In this document: piece by piece, positions 10,551 to 21,810 of the stretch
Layout of the letters: every line of letters begins with the position of its first letter
Position numbering within the stretch: the stretch's first letter is position 1
NCBI RefSeq assembly: GCF_009730915.1
Contig: NC_052479.1
Location: 30,133,610 to 30,197,609, forward strand
Direction of reading: 5' to 3'
From: Dioscorea cayenensis subsp. rotundata
Lineage: Eukaryota; Streptophyta; Magnoliopsida; Dioscoreales; Dioscoreaceae
Length of the DNA: 64,000 bases
Program-made: the position numbers and the translations under genes
Notes under the pieces: model-generated
Seen by the model: only the letters and a program-made list of their open reading frames with translations
Told to the model about the DNA's origin: nothing
Database searches by the model: none

Positions 10551-13196
10551 TCAGATGATCTTCAGCTCTTTCAGCCAAGCTGAATGTAGTGGGCATGGAT
10601 CTGGCTTCCCTTCGGCGAGGGCCTTTTCTGTTAGTGAATAGAACCAGCCATTTCGCCACTTGAACTGTATATAATAGGAAACTTTTCTTACAAAATCAAT
10701 CTGAAAATTGAAAGTTGGGGTTGTATGATCATGATATTGAGTGAACCTACCTCTTTTACTGCAGTTGGGAAGTGTGCAACAGCTCGAGAATATGCACACA
10801 ACCGATCTTCCATTCCTTCGTCAAATGTTAGACCCTTTTCTGCAGCTGCCGCAGCAGCAAGTTCAGCGATGAGACTGGCAACCTGAGCAGAAAAAGGTTT
10901 CTTGATTATTGCTATGGTTTTCATGCAATTAGATATTTCTGCAATTATCTGAACTTGTTATAAGATCATGTATCAAGTACAAAGGCAAATTGAAGTTCAA
11001 GCGAGCTAAATCTGTACAGTATGCTAACATAAAACAGATCCTAATCTATGAGGTCAATGAGCTAACTACATTTGGTTGATTGGGCCCTTAAACGTGCAAG
11101 TTGGTCATTTTGGTCCTTCAACTGAGAAAAGATGGAAAAAGACTAAAAATTAATGGAAAATGAAGGAACAAAGTAACCAACTCTTAGTTCAGGGATTATC
11201 TCTAACCTCATCTTAATTTAGAGGCCTAATTGATCAAAGAACCTTAACTGAAGGACCAATCAGCCAATAAGAGGTCACATGAAGATGCAAGTTGTTTAAA
11301 AAGTTACATAGCATCCTACTTATGTGGGAAGAAAAGAATGTGAAAGAAATAAATACCCCTGATTATCACCTTCTGCTTGTATTCCTATCAAAGTATTATA
11401 TATAAAAAGAAAAGAATCTCTCTTCTTCCTATAATATTCTGAACATTCCCAAGAGTAGGTAAAGACATGTGGGATGTTAAGGTGCAGAGTAGAAAGTCTA
11501 TTTAATACATAATCATATTTATGGAATATGCCAGAGATAGACGCTTGCCTCAGACCGATATTCTTTCTCAACAGTGCCTACACTTGCTCCTGGATGACGA
11601 GCTCCAACAAGCATAAATGCTGCAATCCATATAAGCTTCTCCAACATTTGTTTCTGAAAAGCATCCTTCTCAAGAACCTGATCACATTAAGAGGTGAAGA
11701 AAAAGGTTAAGCAGTAAAACATTCCAAGTTGTTGTAAGTGAACAGTAATCATAGGCTTGATTTCCAACCTCAAAAAACAAATCTTGCAGGCATAAGAAGT
11801 ATACTACCACAGTAGTTAACCAATTGCAGGTGAACTTATTGTGAACAGCAGAGGAACAAAAGCAATGGAACCTTTTCGTCTCATTTATCTTGCAACTATA
11901 AAGAAAAATAATAAATATAAACTTCAAACCACTCTAGTTTCTATTAATGAGTTCAAACTTCAAAGTTTCAGAAATCATTCTCTCTCATTGTTAGCTAAGA
12001 AACAACCTACTTCTAAGATTAAAGATGAATGGTGCAGAGGGATTACTAATAATCTAAATAATTTTGAACATCACTGAAACAAGAATATAAAGACCCATGG
12101 GCCATACCTTGCAAGAAAGGCCACCATTTTGTAGCCGGGAGGCAACTGCAGATGCCCATTTGCCATAGGCTGCCGTCAGCCCCTCTGGATTAGTATCAGT
12201 CTTTCCATCCACCGGAGCTTCCCCGAGTTTTGACACAGCAAAATATGCCAAAACTTGATCAGCTTCATTAAGGCCTTTACTTTGAAACCATGGCTCAAGC
12301 ATCCCATTCTGGAAGAAAACCAAATCTGTTCAAATGTTAACATCTGACTCATTCAAAGTGCTCAAAAGCATCAAAACATTATTTTACACCACTTGAACTT
12401 TCAAACATTCATTCTGAAGGAAAAACCAACTCTACTCTTAATCATTGCATTTATACCAAACTTTCTCTTCAATAAATTCATAAGCACAAATAATTTCCAC
12501 TCTGTTGTCCATCCTAAACCCTGCTTAGTGTTGTCCACATCTTTTTTAAAAATTCACAAGAAAAGAGCAAACATTCCATAAAATTTTTGAGCTAAATTAA
12601 GACTTATAATATGATGATTTTTTTTTATAATAAAAAAAAGGAGCTTTCTGACTTCCCTTATCTATAAACAATGAGGAACACAATGAACAATCAGCGAAAT
12701 TGAAAATGCGAGGCAATGTAAGAAAAAAAATTAGATTGCAAAAGAGATCAGAAAAGAGCTCCTGATTACTTAAAACAGCAAACAAAGAAATTAAGCATAA
12801 AATGCAAACACTAAGAGAAATTTAGCATAAAAAAGAACACTAAATCAAGCACCAAAATCAAAGGAACATGAAAACCACCGAATGAATTCAGGGCAAAATA
12901 GTACCGTCCCATCGAGACGGCGGAGTGACTTGGAGAACAGCGTCAAGATCATCATTCCGGGTGCAAACCAAAATCGGGCCCTCAAACTCCGCCGGAACCG
13001 TGCCACCCCGTCCGACGAGAACGTCCCGGCCATCACCCAAGCTTTGAAGCATCCTCCCAACCCTCCCACCCCCAACAATCACAGCCGGCACGCAGCCAGC
13101 ACTTGCCATCACCCTTGAAGCCCTAACCCTAACCCTAGTCCGAAGAACGGAGGGGAAGACGGTGGTCAAGGGCGAAACCCTAGCGGCGGTCGCCAT
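10551..13196 (-). CDS. Ketopantoate-reductase-like Rossmann protein, probably organellar
   Basis: Five exons: 13196-12905, 12325-12108, 11677-11549, 10882-10751 and 10664-10551, giving 294 residues. The N-terminus is rich in Arg, Ser and Ala and looks like an organelle transit peptide. It is followed by a dinucleotide-binding turn (PAVIVGGGRVG, about 37-47) and PILVCTRNDDLDAVL. Later exons carry DLVFFQNGMLEPWF, ADQVLAYFAVSKLGE, LEKLIWIAAFMLVGARHPGA and AVAHFPTAVKEFKWRNGWF. The arrangement resembles the ApbA/PanE (ketopantoate reductase) fold and matches a conserved plant protein family that I remember but whose substrate I do not know. A real pantothenate role is not shown. Intron 3 uses a GC donor (GAG|GCAAGC) instead of GT; all other junctions are GT-AG and all phases agree. 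Confidence 0.8.
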
Positions 13197-13199
13197 TGC

Positions 13200-14590
13200 C
13201 GTCGAGCCATGAGCTTCGCGTTCTCGCGCGCTTTCTGGACGATTCCCAAAGATTCGTAGCCACTCGTTTCCCTTCTTCTTATCCGGATCTCATTGTTATC
13301 GGGTTTGGATCCGGATCCGAAAACATTGGGAAATTACCTGTCACTCCCTCAACTTTTCTGATATTACTTGCCGCTTCACTTTGATTTTATTTTATGTATA
13401 TCACTTTTTGAATAGTTTTTTATTATTTAATTTAATGATGTTCTACAATTTTTTTTAGTAAGGTTAAAGTCACACGTCTCCTTTTAATATTTTTTCTACA
13501 TTATTTATTTTGAATTTTAAAATATGGAATATTTATTTTGTATTTGAATTATAGATATTTATTTTAACGAATAAAATGATATAATTCAAAAACTAAAATT
13601 TTATATTTTAGAGGTTAATATCAACAATGATCAAAATTTTAAATACAATCCTTCACTTTAACTCTTGTTTCTATAAAATTTATTGCTCGTTTTAATAAAT
13701 AAATTTTAACTATATATTAAAGATAAAAATATACTTTATAAATTATAGTTATCTGAATTAAAAAAAAAGTAACATGCAAGAACAATAACAAAAGATCAAA
13801 CATTTTATAAACAAGCAAAAAAATAAAGAAGAAAAATAATAAAAAGAATGAGAAAAAAAAAAAATCTAATAAAAATATAAACATTTTTTTGACGAACGTG
13901 GATAAATTATACATTAAAGATGAGCGCCTGCATATAACACAATCACAAGCTCAACAATACATATGTCCTCATTTTATATAGACTGAGGTCAAACCTGTCT
14001 CTTTAGCAAGACACGAACATTTCACGCAAAATACTTAATGCTAATAGATTAACGGTTTTGGATAAAAAAATTCAGGCATCTTAAAATTACAAAAACTAAA
14101 GATTACAAAAAAAATTATAGACAAAAGTAACAGTCTATTAATACCTGAAAAACTATGTCACTTACTCATTTTTTATTAAAAGGTTCTCATATTTTATACT
14201 AATACTATATTGTTCTGTATAAAAAATAAATAAATAACAAAATAAATGAAAGGGACACCACATCTAAAAATTTAAATAATAATAAAAAGATGCCACTTCT
14301 TTTAATAATTTATATTCATCTCATCAAGTCAAGTGTGTCCCAACTCCCAAGTCCAACATGTTATCAACAACAAGAAGCTCATGGAAGGGAAATTTAACAA
14401 AACAAGAAGCCACACAACAATGCATGTCCCCACAACAAAAGAAGTCAAAAGAAACAACATAAGTGCACACCAACTCTGACACTGTTTTTCTCTGCTCCTC
14501 ACCATTCCCAACAATTTCCCAACCGTTGCTTTTCAAATTCAAATCTCCCTCACAACCACCCAAACACAAACATGAACACATACAAAGCAC
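13200..14590. other. Divergent intergenic region
   Basis: Lies between the divergently transcribed reductase-like gene (minus) and TULP8 (plus). The first 150 bp are GC-richer and probably hold the minus-strand promoter and 5' UTR. The rest is strongly AT-rich with no gene that I can support. Confidence 0.55.
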
Positions 14591-14628
14591 CTTCATCTTC
14601 ATCTTCATCTTCATCTTCATCTTCATCA
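14591..14628 (+). repeat. (CTTCAT)n hexanucleotide repeat in the TULP8 5' leader
   Basis: About six copies of CTTCAT lie just upstream of the TULP8 start codon at 14661, in the inferred 5' UTR. CT-rich microsatellites are common in plant leaders. This one could vary between individuals. Confidence 0.85.
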
Positions 14629-14660
14629 CTTCCACTCATAAAGCTTAATCTTTGCCAACA

Positions 14661-16403
14661 ATGGCAAGCTTAAAAAAACCATCTTTGCTCTCACCTTATA
14701 AGTCATTGTATCTTAATCCTCTCAATGACAAAGAGAATGTGGAACCAACAAAGTTGATGAGTTCCTCCAAAACAATGAAGCCAAGCTCACCTGTGACCAA
14801 ATCCAGCAGCAAAACAAAGTTGCCATTAAGGCCTTCTTCATTGCAGCTTTGCATGAAGCTCGATGATCCGGAGTCGCTTCTCGGAGTGCCTCGGCCGATC
14901 TCTTCGTCATCTTCTGATGCTTGGGACTTCTCTGACTCAGAGGCTGCTCCTGCTTCTTCCTGGTCCACATTGCCAAACAAGTAAATTGTTGTAATAAGTT
15001 AATTTGTGTTTCTCTATTCTTCATATGGTATGTATCATCAGAGCTATTGTTTGTATTGCAGGTCATTGTTGTGCAGGCCTCTTCCTTTGGATGTGGGAAG
15101 GTGTACTTGTGTGATAGTGAAGGAGATTTCAGAAGGGATGAGTGCTTATTCACTTTATACCAATGTGAGGCTCTTCTGTTTGTTGAATCTATGAATTTCT
15201 ATTGGTTTTCAGAAATGGTTGGTTGATTATAAGTATGCTGTTCTCTGTGTACAAACAGGAGGGTCAGGGACGAAAGGATCGGAAACTGGCTGTTGCTCAA
15301 CATAGACGGCGAAACGGACGGTCCGAGTTCATAGTAGCACAGAATCCAAAAGGAATATGTTGTAGCTCAGATGAGAGTTTCCTAGGAAAAATAACTGCCA
15401 ATCTAATGGGATCAAAGTACCAGATATGGGATCAGGTTTGCAATTGATCTCAATCTAAAAAATGAGAAATTAAATGCTAATTGGAAATTCTTTGTATTTG
15501 TAGGGAAAGCCTGTTGATTCAATAAATAATAAGCGCAAAAGATTGCTTGCAGTTGTAGCGTAAGATAGATTTACTTGACTTGATACCTGTTTCTTTGCTG
15601 AGGTTTTTCTCATTTGAACTCATGATTTTATGCAGATTTGCGCCTACAATAACTACATTGACAGGGAGTTTTAGAAGCATGAGAGCATGGATACCAAAAC
15701 AACAGTCTATGCAGTTAAAGAGCACAAATGCAAGTCAGGTAAGTTTGTGAAACCAAATACTACAAGAAAACAGTGTACAAGAATTAAATCTAGTTTCCGT
15801 ATTTTGAATTGTTATAGATTCAACACACAAATGGACTTTCAAAGGACTGGGAGGAGAAAAGGAACAGATCACATCAACTCTTCTCAAAGACTCCATACTA
15901 CAATAAAGTCAGCAGCATTTCTTTTAATCTTTAGATTTCAGTGGAGAACCAATGTTTTAGGATCATAATTTGAGTTTGTTGTACAGGTTTCCAAGAGGTA
16001 CGAACTAGATTTTCGAGAAAGAGCAGGAAGACCAGCGCCGAGAATTCAAACATCAGTGAAGAATTTTCAGCTAACAATGGAGGTAAATATTAATAAATAC
16101 ACTTACTAGTCAGCTATAGTTTGAGACTATTAACTTGAACCGATAATTTGGTTTCGATGATATTCGGGGATCAGGAAAAAGGAAGACAGACAATTCTGCA
16201 GCTCGGGAAAATCGGGAAATCAAAGTATCTGATGGATTATAGGTGAGTATTGCAGAGAATGCAAAAGCATATGAATTTAAAAACAAAAGATTAGAACACT
16301 AATCTTTATTCTTTTTTGTTTCTGCAGGTATCCTTTGACAGGCTACCAAGCATTCTGCATTTGTTTATCATCCATAGATTCAAAGCTCTGCTGTTCAGTT
16401 TAG
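14661..16403 (+). CDS. TULP8: Tubby-like protein, TULP8 type (no F-box)
   Basis: Nine exons: 14661-14980, 15062-15164, 15259-15435, 15504-15559, 15636-15738, 15818-15907, 15987-16082, 16175-16242 and 16328-16403, giving 362 residues. A disordered Ser/Lys-rich N-terminus with NDKENVEP leads to AWDFSDSEAAPASSWSTLPN. The tubby C-terminal beta-barrel follows (RPLPLDVGRCTCVIVKE, GRKDRKLAVAQHRRRNGRSE, FLGKITANLMGSKYQIWD), ending with the tubby signature YPLTGYQAFCICLSSIDSKL and CCSV. The F-box found in most plant TLPs is absent, as in Arabidopsis TULP8, whose remembered sequence this follows closely from DFSDSEAAPASSWS onwards. Tubby domains bind phosphoinositides; the plant role of this clade is poorly known. 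I chose the ATG at 14661 because no upstream in-frame ATG precedes it. The gene converges on the PPR gene, 167 bp away. Confidence 0.94.
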
Positions 16404-16570
16404 TATTCACAACCTTCAGTGGTTCAATCTCTGAACACAAAAAGGTTGTCACGTCTAGTGTCTGTCCTAGATGTGTTGAAATCCTTACGGCACTATGTTT
16501 TTGTAAGCAATACAATGCTTTGAATTGAAACTAGATCTCATACCTGAAAAACATCAAAAGGCTTCTTTAA

Positions 16571-18304
16571 TTAAAGCTCTAATTGACTTGATCCTGAGGT
16601 CTTCACCAGTCCTCTATCCCTCATCATTCCCAGTACTCTCTCTTTTCCAATCCAATTACCAGTCTCTGCATGTATCATAGATAACAGCATGTAGTTTGCA
16701 GCATTCTCTGGCTCTAAAACTAAAAGCTGAAGAGCCAAGCTCTCGGCCAACTCAAACTTGCCACTAATCCTACAGGCGAGAACCAGTGAGCTCAAAAGCT
16801 TGGGGCTTGGTCTACTACTCATAGTCCTGATAACATTATATGCATCTTCTACCATGCCAGACCTCCCAAGAAGATCAACATAGCATGCATAATGTTCCGG
16901 TAATGGACTGGTATCACCATTGAGCTCTTTCATCTTGCAGAAGATTTCATCTGCCTTGTCGATGAGGCCAGATCGATTGCACGCTGATAAAATTGTGAGA
17001 AATGTAATACTGTCTTGCCTTATCCCTCCTTTCTCCATCTCATAAAACAATCTCAAGGCCTCGTAGCCATGGCCATGAATGCCATAGCCTGAGATCATAC
17101 AGGTGTAGGACACTGAGTCCTTTATAGGCATCTCATAAAAGGTTTGAACAGCCGAGGCTAAGCATCCACATTTGGCATACATATCTATAAGAGAATTCCC
17201 GATGAAAACATCTGAAAGAAGGCCAGACTTTAGAATAGAGCAGTGTACTCCTCGCCCATGATCCATTGATGGTAACCCAGCACAGGCCAAAAGAATAGCC
17301 AGCATAGTTACAGAATTTGGCTTGACACCATCTATCTTCATCCTGTTGAAAAGCTCCATGGTTCTGAAATTGTCTCCATGCCTGGTGGAATTCATCATCA
17401 TCAAGCTCCATGTGACAACATCCTTAAATTGATCTTGTTCAAAGACAAACAGAGCAAGGTGAAATGCTTGCTTAAATTTACAATACATGTCTATGAGTGC
17501 TGCAATAACTCGAGGTTCCAAATCAAAATCATGCCGAAGAACATAACCATGAACTTCTTTCCCACATCGCAAAGCCCCAAATTCACCACAAGCCCGCAAA
17601 ACTGAAATTAATGTTACCCGATTCGGCTTCACTCCTTCTCCAACCATCCCTCTGAATAACTCAAATGACAAGCTATGATCTCCACCCACAACACAACCCG
17701 TGATCATTGCAGTCCAAGAAACCTCATTTCTCTCCGACATCAATCCAAACACACTCAAGGCCGAATCAAGATCGCCACATTTTGAATACATATCAACTAA
17801 AGCCGTCAGCAAGAGAACACCCGATTCGAAACCTGCATTACGAATAGCATGACCATGAATCTCTCTCCCATACCTCAAGTCCTTAAACCGAGCACAAACA
17901 GAGAGCACCGACGCAACCAACTCAGGCTTAGTGACATAACCCGAAAACTGCATCTTCCTAAACAAATCCACAGATTCAGATAAACACAAATTGGTGGCAT
18001 AACAATTAATCATGGAGTTCCAAGAGACTACATCTCTCAGAGGCATTGTGTCGAATACCTGTCGTGCAGATTGAAAACAAGAAAACCTAGAGTAGGTGGA
18101 GAGGAGAGAGTTCATGGTGATGGGGTCAGAGGAGAGGCCGGATTTGAGGATGGAGGAGTGGAGCTGGAGGACAAGGGGAAGGGAAGAAGGGGAGGAGGAG
18201 AGGGACTTAAGAAGGGAAGGGAGGGACAGTGAGGTGGTGGTTGCATGGTGCTGGAGGGAATGAAGGTAGTTGTGGATGAGGGTTTCAGTTAGCTTTTTGG
18301 ACAT
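16571..18304 (-). CDS. PLS-class pentatricopeptide repeat protein
   Basis: An intronless gene of 577 residues, which is usual for plant PPR genes. Repeated degenerate 31-36-residue motifs run through the protein, for example PLRDVVSWNSMINCYATN, SERNEVSWTAMITGCVVGG, GVKPNRVTLISVLRACGE, GNSLIDMYAKCGCLASAV and KDSVSYTCMISGYGIHGHG. The C-terminus matches the E/E+ region (PEHYACYVDLLGRSGMVEDA, ENAANYMLLSMIHAETGNW) and stops without a DYW domain. Such proteins bind single-stranded organellar RNA and most often act in C-to-U editing in mitochondria or plastids. The Ser/Leu-rich N-terminus suggests organelle import. The start ATG at 18304 lies only about 45 bp from the edge of an inverted-repeat transposon, so the promoter probably overlaps that element. 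Confidence 0.94.
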   Translation of the reverse strand: MSKKLTETLIHNYLHSLQHHATTTSLSLPSLLKSLSSSPSSLPLVLQLHSSILKSGLSSDPITMNSLLSTYSRFSCFQSARQVFDTMPLRDVVSWNSMINCYATNLCLSESVDLFRKMQFSGYVTKPELVASVLSVCARFKDLRYGREIHGHAIRNAGFESGVLLLTALVDMYSKCGDLDSALSVFGLMSERNEVSWTAMITGCVVGGDHSLSFELFRGMVGEGVKPNRVTLISVLRACGEFGALRCGKEVHGYVLRHDFDLEPRVIAALIDMYCKFKQAFHLALFVFEQDQFKDVVTWSLMMMNSTRHGDNFRTMELFNRMKIDGVKPNSVTMLAILLACAGLPSMDHGRGVHCSILKSGLLSDVFIGNSLIDMYAKCGCLASAVQTFYEMPIKDSVSYTCMISGYGIHGHGYEALRLFYEMEKGGIRQDSITFLTILSACNRSGLIDKADEIFCKMKELNGDTSPLPEHYACYVDLLGRSGMVEDAYNVIRTMSSRPSPKLLSSLVLACRISGKFELAESLALQLLVLEPENAANYMLLSMIHAETGNWIGKERVLGMMRDRGLVKTSGSSQLEL

Positions 18305-18346
18305 TGAGATGGCGGGAAAGAGTGTAGCCGTTAGATGGACACAATC

Positions 18347-18882
18347 AAGGTTGTTTTAGGGTATAATTGCCATACATGTAATTGTAATTGTGTGTGTGTG
18401 TGTTTTTTTTTTTTCTTTTTTAGTCTTTGTAATACTTTTAGATACATTTAAGTCCTCATATTTGATCGAGTTGGGACTTTCTAGTCCGAGACATAGATGA
18501 CGTTATCTTCACCGTTTCTTTTGAACTAGCATAGCTTTAAATATTCGCTATTAGGTACAATTAAGTCATTATATTGATCGAGTTGGGACTTTTTAGTCCC
18601 CCTATTTCGTAATAAAAAAGTCACATTCATCGTTAGGTACAATTAAGTCCTCATATTTAATCGATTTTGGACATTTTAGTCCTTCAATCTCATAATAAAA
18701 AAAACCACGTCGGCGCAAAAAAAAACGGCGAAATTAACGTCATTTATGCCGTGGACTAGAAAGTTCCAACTCGATTAAATATGAGGACTTAAATGTATCT
18801 AAAAGTATTACAAGGACTAAAAGGGCAGAAAATACACAATTACATGGACCTATACCGTAATTAAACCTTGTTTTAACAAGGT
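18347..18882. mobile_element. Non-autonomous MULE/foldback-like element with long inverted repeats
   Basis: The two ends are inverted copies of each other over roughly 170 bp. The best block, AATACTTTTAGATACATTTA followed by AGTCCTCATATTT, occurs forward at 18431-18463 and inverted at about 18779-18811, followed in both arms by GATCGAGTTGG/AATCGAGTTGG and CTTTCTAGTCC. Between the arms, two further direct copies of the same unit (AGGTACAATTAAGTC...TTTTAGTCC) start near 18552 and 18634. No transposase is encoded. Long terminal inverted repeats of this kind suggest a Mutator-like MITE. I could not define a confident target-site duplication. A small palindrome (ACCTTGTTTTAACAAGGT) sits at the right edge. 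Confidence 0.75.
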
Positions 18883-18884
18883 TC

Positions 18885-19716
18885 CGGTAAAACCCATCAC
18901 AAGCTGTTAAAATTCGAATAATGACGAGCGTAGTATATTTCTGATAATATGAGTAGGAGTTGTGTACAGATGGTCTTAATACATAAATGTACACAAGCTC
19001 TAGCTCTATTTACTCTGTTCAGATTTATACACACTTCTGCATTTTTTAGTGGCAGTGGCTCATTTTGATAATTTTTTAAATTAAAAAATATTAAAATTAA
19101 AAATAAAAACCTAATAATGTTTTATTATGCTTTTCAATCTCTTTATGAAACTAGCAAAGTTGTTTAAAAATAGAAAAAATAATTTTGAGAAAGTTGCTCT
19201 TCTCTGTGAAGGGGATTGTGAACTGTGAATGTTAATAACTTAATATAAATTTTAAATAGCACTTTTAAATAATTTGATTAAAATTTGTAAAAAAAATAAA
19301 GTAAATGATATGGTTTTGAAATAAGTGATTAATTTAATTGGGTAGTTGCAAAATCAAATTTTTGGGAGAGATGTCATGGTTTTTTGTTGCTTAGTAAAGC
19401 ATATCAAAGTTGACGGAACAAGAGAATATATCACATTTATTATATGAGTAAATATAATTAAATATTTAATTATGTCTTTTTTCTGAAAATTTACTAAAAT
19501 TGTCAAATACCGTAAAATAAAAGTCATTGTTTGGGATGGAACACAACAAAAAATAAAATAAAATAAGACTTTGAAGTCAATCAATGAATGATGAGAATTT
19601 TTGAGGGCCACCTTGAGTTTATGAATATCTGTATAAAATTTTATTTTTAAGCCTTGATTATTTAAGCCAAATTTTAAAATAAAATATATTTAATTCTTTC
19701 ATAAATAGTATGCATC
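18885..19716. other. Intergenic with a decayed SINE tail
   Basis: AT-rich spacer. Around 18985-19070 the sequence ACACTTCTGCATTTTTTAGTGGCAGTGGCTCATTTTG resembles the 3' part of the SINE-like element near 58450-58490 (ACATCTCTGTATTTTTTAGTAGCTGGGTTGCTCATCTTG). No gene was seen. Confidence 0.4.
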
Positions 19717-19789
19717 TCCGTTGTAGTCTAGTTGGTTAGGATATTCGGCTCTCACCCGAAAGACCCGGGTTCGAGTCCCGGCAACGGAA
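19717..19789 (+). tRNA. trnE-CUC: tRNA-Glu (anticodon CUC)
   Basis: The sequence folds as a complete cloverleaf. The acceptor stem TCCGTTG pairs with CAACGGA, with discriminator A. The D arm contains the box A region AGTCTAGTTGGTTAGG. The anticodon stem TTCGG/CCGAA encloses the loop CTCTCAC, giving anticodon CTC. The T arm CCGGG-TTCGAGT-CCCGG contains box B. There is no intron and no encoded CCA, as expected for a nuclear gene. A T-rich run follows directly (ATTTTATTTTTTATTTTTT), which suits RNA polymerase III termination. Confidence 0.97.
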
Positions 19790-19810
19790 TTTTATTTTTT
19801 ATTTTTTAAA
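19790..19810 (+). terminator. Pol III terminator of the tRNA-Glu gene
   Basis: Runs of four and six T begin a few bases after the discriminator base. This is the usual RNA polymerase III stop signal. Confidence 0.7.
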
Positions 19811-20179
19811 TTTTCCGGATTAAGCTTTAATCTTTTTCTTGGTAGATTATTCTCTCATTTTCTTGTTTACTTATTTATTTTCCATAAAAAAAATGAACAA
19901 ATAATTCAACCAGGCTCACATGGTTTTTTTTAAAGGTTCTCTTTTTACCTTTTTTTTTTATATAAATAATATTAAATAAATTAAGCTTTGAGCGTTTGTA
20001 CCCATTATTTTCTCATATTTAGTAATACTATATATATAAACTCCAACTTTTTCTTAGAATGATAGTGAAATATAGTATTGCAAGCTATTATTATTCATCA
20101 TTCATTTATTTATAAAACAAGGGATACATCATCAAGCATTTCAAATACTATTTAATATTTTTCCCACGTTTTTTTTTTT

Positions 20180-20593
20180 TTAATTTCCATGTCCTTCACC
20201 ATAGCCTTCTCCTTCACCAAAACCTGAGCCTGAACCCGAGCCTGAACCTAAACCTGCACCCGATCCTGCGCTCGAACCAGCACCCGAACCATCCCCGGAT
20301 CCTGCACTTGAACCAGCTCCAGACCCTGCACTCGATCCAGCTCCACTACCTTCTGAAATAGACCCAGATCTAGAACCCGAAACTGAACCCGAACCTAAAC
20401 CCAAACCTGACCCCGAAGCAGAACCCGAACCTGAGCCTGAACCTGAAACACCACCTTCTCCTAACCCAACCCCAGCACCCAAACCTAGTCCTGCTCCAAG
20501 CCCAAGATCCATCCTTGAAATCCTACTCTCTGAAACAAAGGCCAAGTAAACCACCATTACAATCATCACAAAAAAGACCTTGAAGCAAGCCAT
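20180..20593 (-). CDS. Secreted glycine-rich protein (GRP 1)
   Basis: A single-exon frame of 137 residues from the ATG at 20593. The N-terminus [19 protein letters not shown] is a strong signal peptide. The rest is almost entirely Gly/Ser with Ala and Leu in alternating GSGSGSG and GAGSSAGSG patterns, ending [14 protein letters not shown]. This composition is typical of plant cell-wall or apoplastic glycine-rich proteins. Nothing enzymatic is visible. A TATAAATA box lies about 75 bp upstream (minus strand, 20667-20674), which supports this start. A second, larger GRP with the same kind of C-terminal GEGYG/GEGFG motif lies 6.3 kb away on the opposite strand, so the two may be relatives. Low-complexity sequence makes homology uncertain. 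Confidence 0.8.
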   Translation of the reverse strand: MACFKVFFVMIVMVVYLAFVSESRISRMDLGLGAGLGLGAGVGLGEGGVSGSGSGSGSASGSGLGLGSGSVSGSRSGSISEGSGAGSSAGSGAGSSAGSGDGSGAGSSAGSGAGLGSGSGSGSGFGEGEGYGEGHGN

Positions 20594-20666
20594 GGCAAGG
20601 AAAGAAGAACACACTACTTGAAAACCCTAATTTAATTTCTTTGAGGGAAACTAAGTTCATGCCATG

Positions 20667-20674
20667 TATTTATA
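20667..20674 (-). promoter_or_regulatory. TATA box of GRP 1
   Basis: TATAAATA on the minus strand, about 75 bp before the start codon of the glycine-rich protein. The spacing suits a short 5' UTR. Confidence 0.65.
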
Positions 20675-20699
20675 GGATTAAAAAAGTTAGAGACAAGAT

Positions 20700-21778
20700 G
20701 GTGTGATGTTGTGGTGGCGAGAATTGTGGTTTAGATCGTTAGTCAGTGGAATTAATTAGTCTATGTTTAGTGGGGTGCCCATTGATTTGTGATGGTTGTT
20801 TTCTTAGGTTGAACGTGTAATTCCACATTGATGTTGCTTAAGTCTAACGTGTCATTGGTCACATTGGTCTTGCCTTAGCTTTATTTATATCACATTAGTG
20901 TGACTGATGATGATGATTTTGTCTGATATATAAAATATTATCTTTAATTAATTATTTATCTTATCGGTCTCATATGTTAATATATTTATTATAAATACGA
21001 CTAATAATTTATCTATATATATACGTTTCAATTAAGGTATTTATAGGTATTTAAAAAATGAATGGACTGTTATAATTAATTCAATAAAATAGTTCAAAAT
21101 ACATTGATATGTAGAATAATAATAATTATGTCTACTATAGTACAATGTGATCAGCTGTTATATCATGATGGTTGCTACAATGATGTTGGGTGCCACAAAC
21201 AATTGTTTTGCTACAGTAAACAATATATATATATTATATGAGAATGGATCCCCAAAGACATTTTTATATTTCAAATGTTACTTTTTATAGTGGCCATTAG
21301 ATTTAGACATGTATTTAACAGTCACTATCTATTTAGTACTTAATAATATCTAACATTACTCAAAGATATCAAATCACAATAATTAACAATAACTCTATAC
21401 ATCAACTATACAAATAGCGAATAGGTTCACATTAGTATTAGTATGATTGAGAGAGATGATTATGATTTTTGTTTGATAAATATATTATTATCTCTAATTA
21501 TTTATCTTATCGGTCCCATATGTTAATATGTATATATATATATATTGGTTGGTTGTTTGATTTAGTGTTTGGAGTTTTATTTTATATTTGATGTTTATTT
21601 ATGGTGGATTAAGGAGACTGATACCACTGATTATATTTTATATTTTATTGTTCAACAAAAACTAATGAGTGATTATTTATCATAAATTATTTCATGCCTA
21701 TGATAGGTTGTTATTTATGTGGTTTATATCTATTTTGTATTTGATTGCTATGATCAATTGTTACAATATTGATAAGAT

Positions 21779-21810
<32 letters not shown>

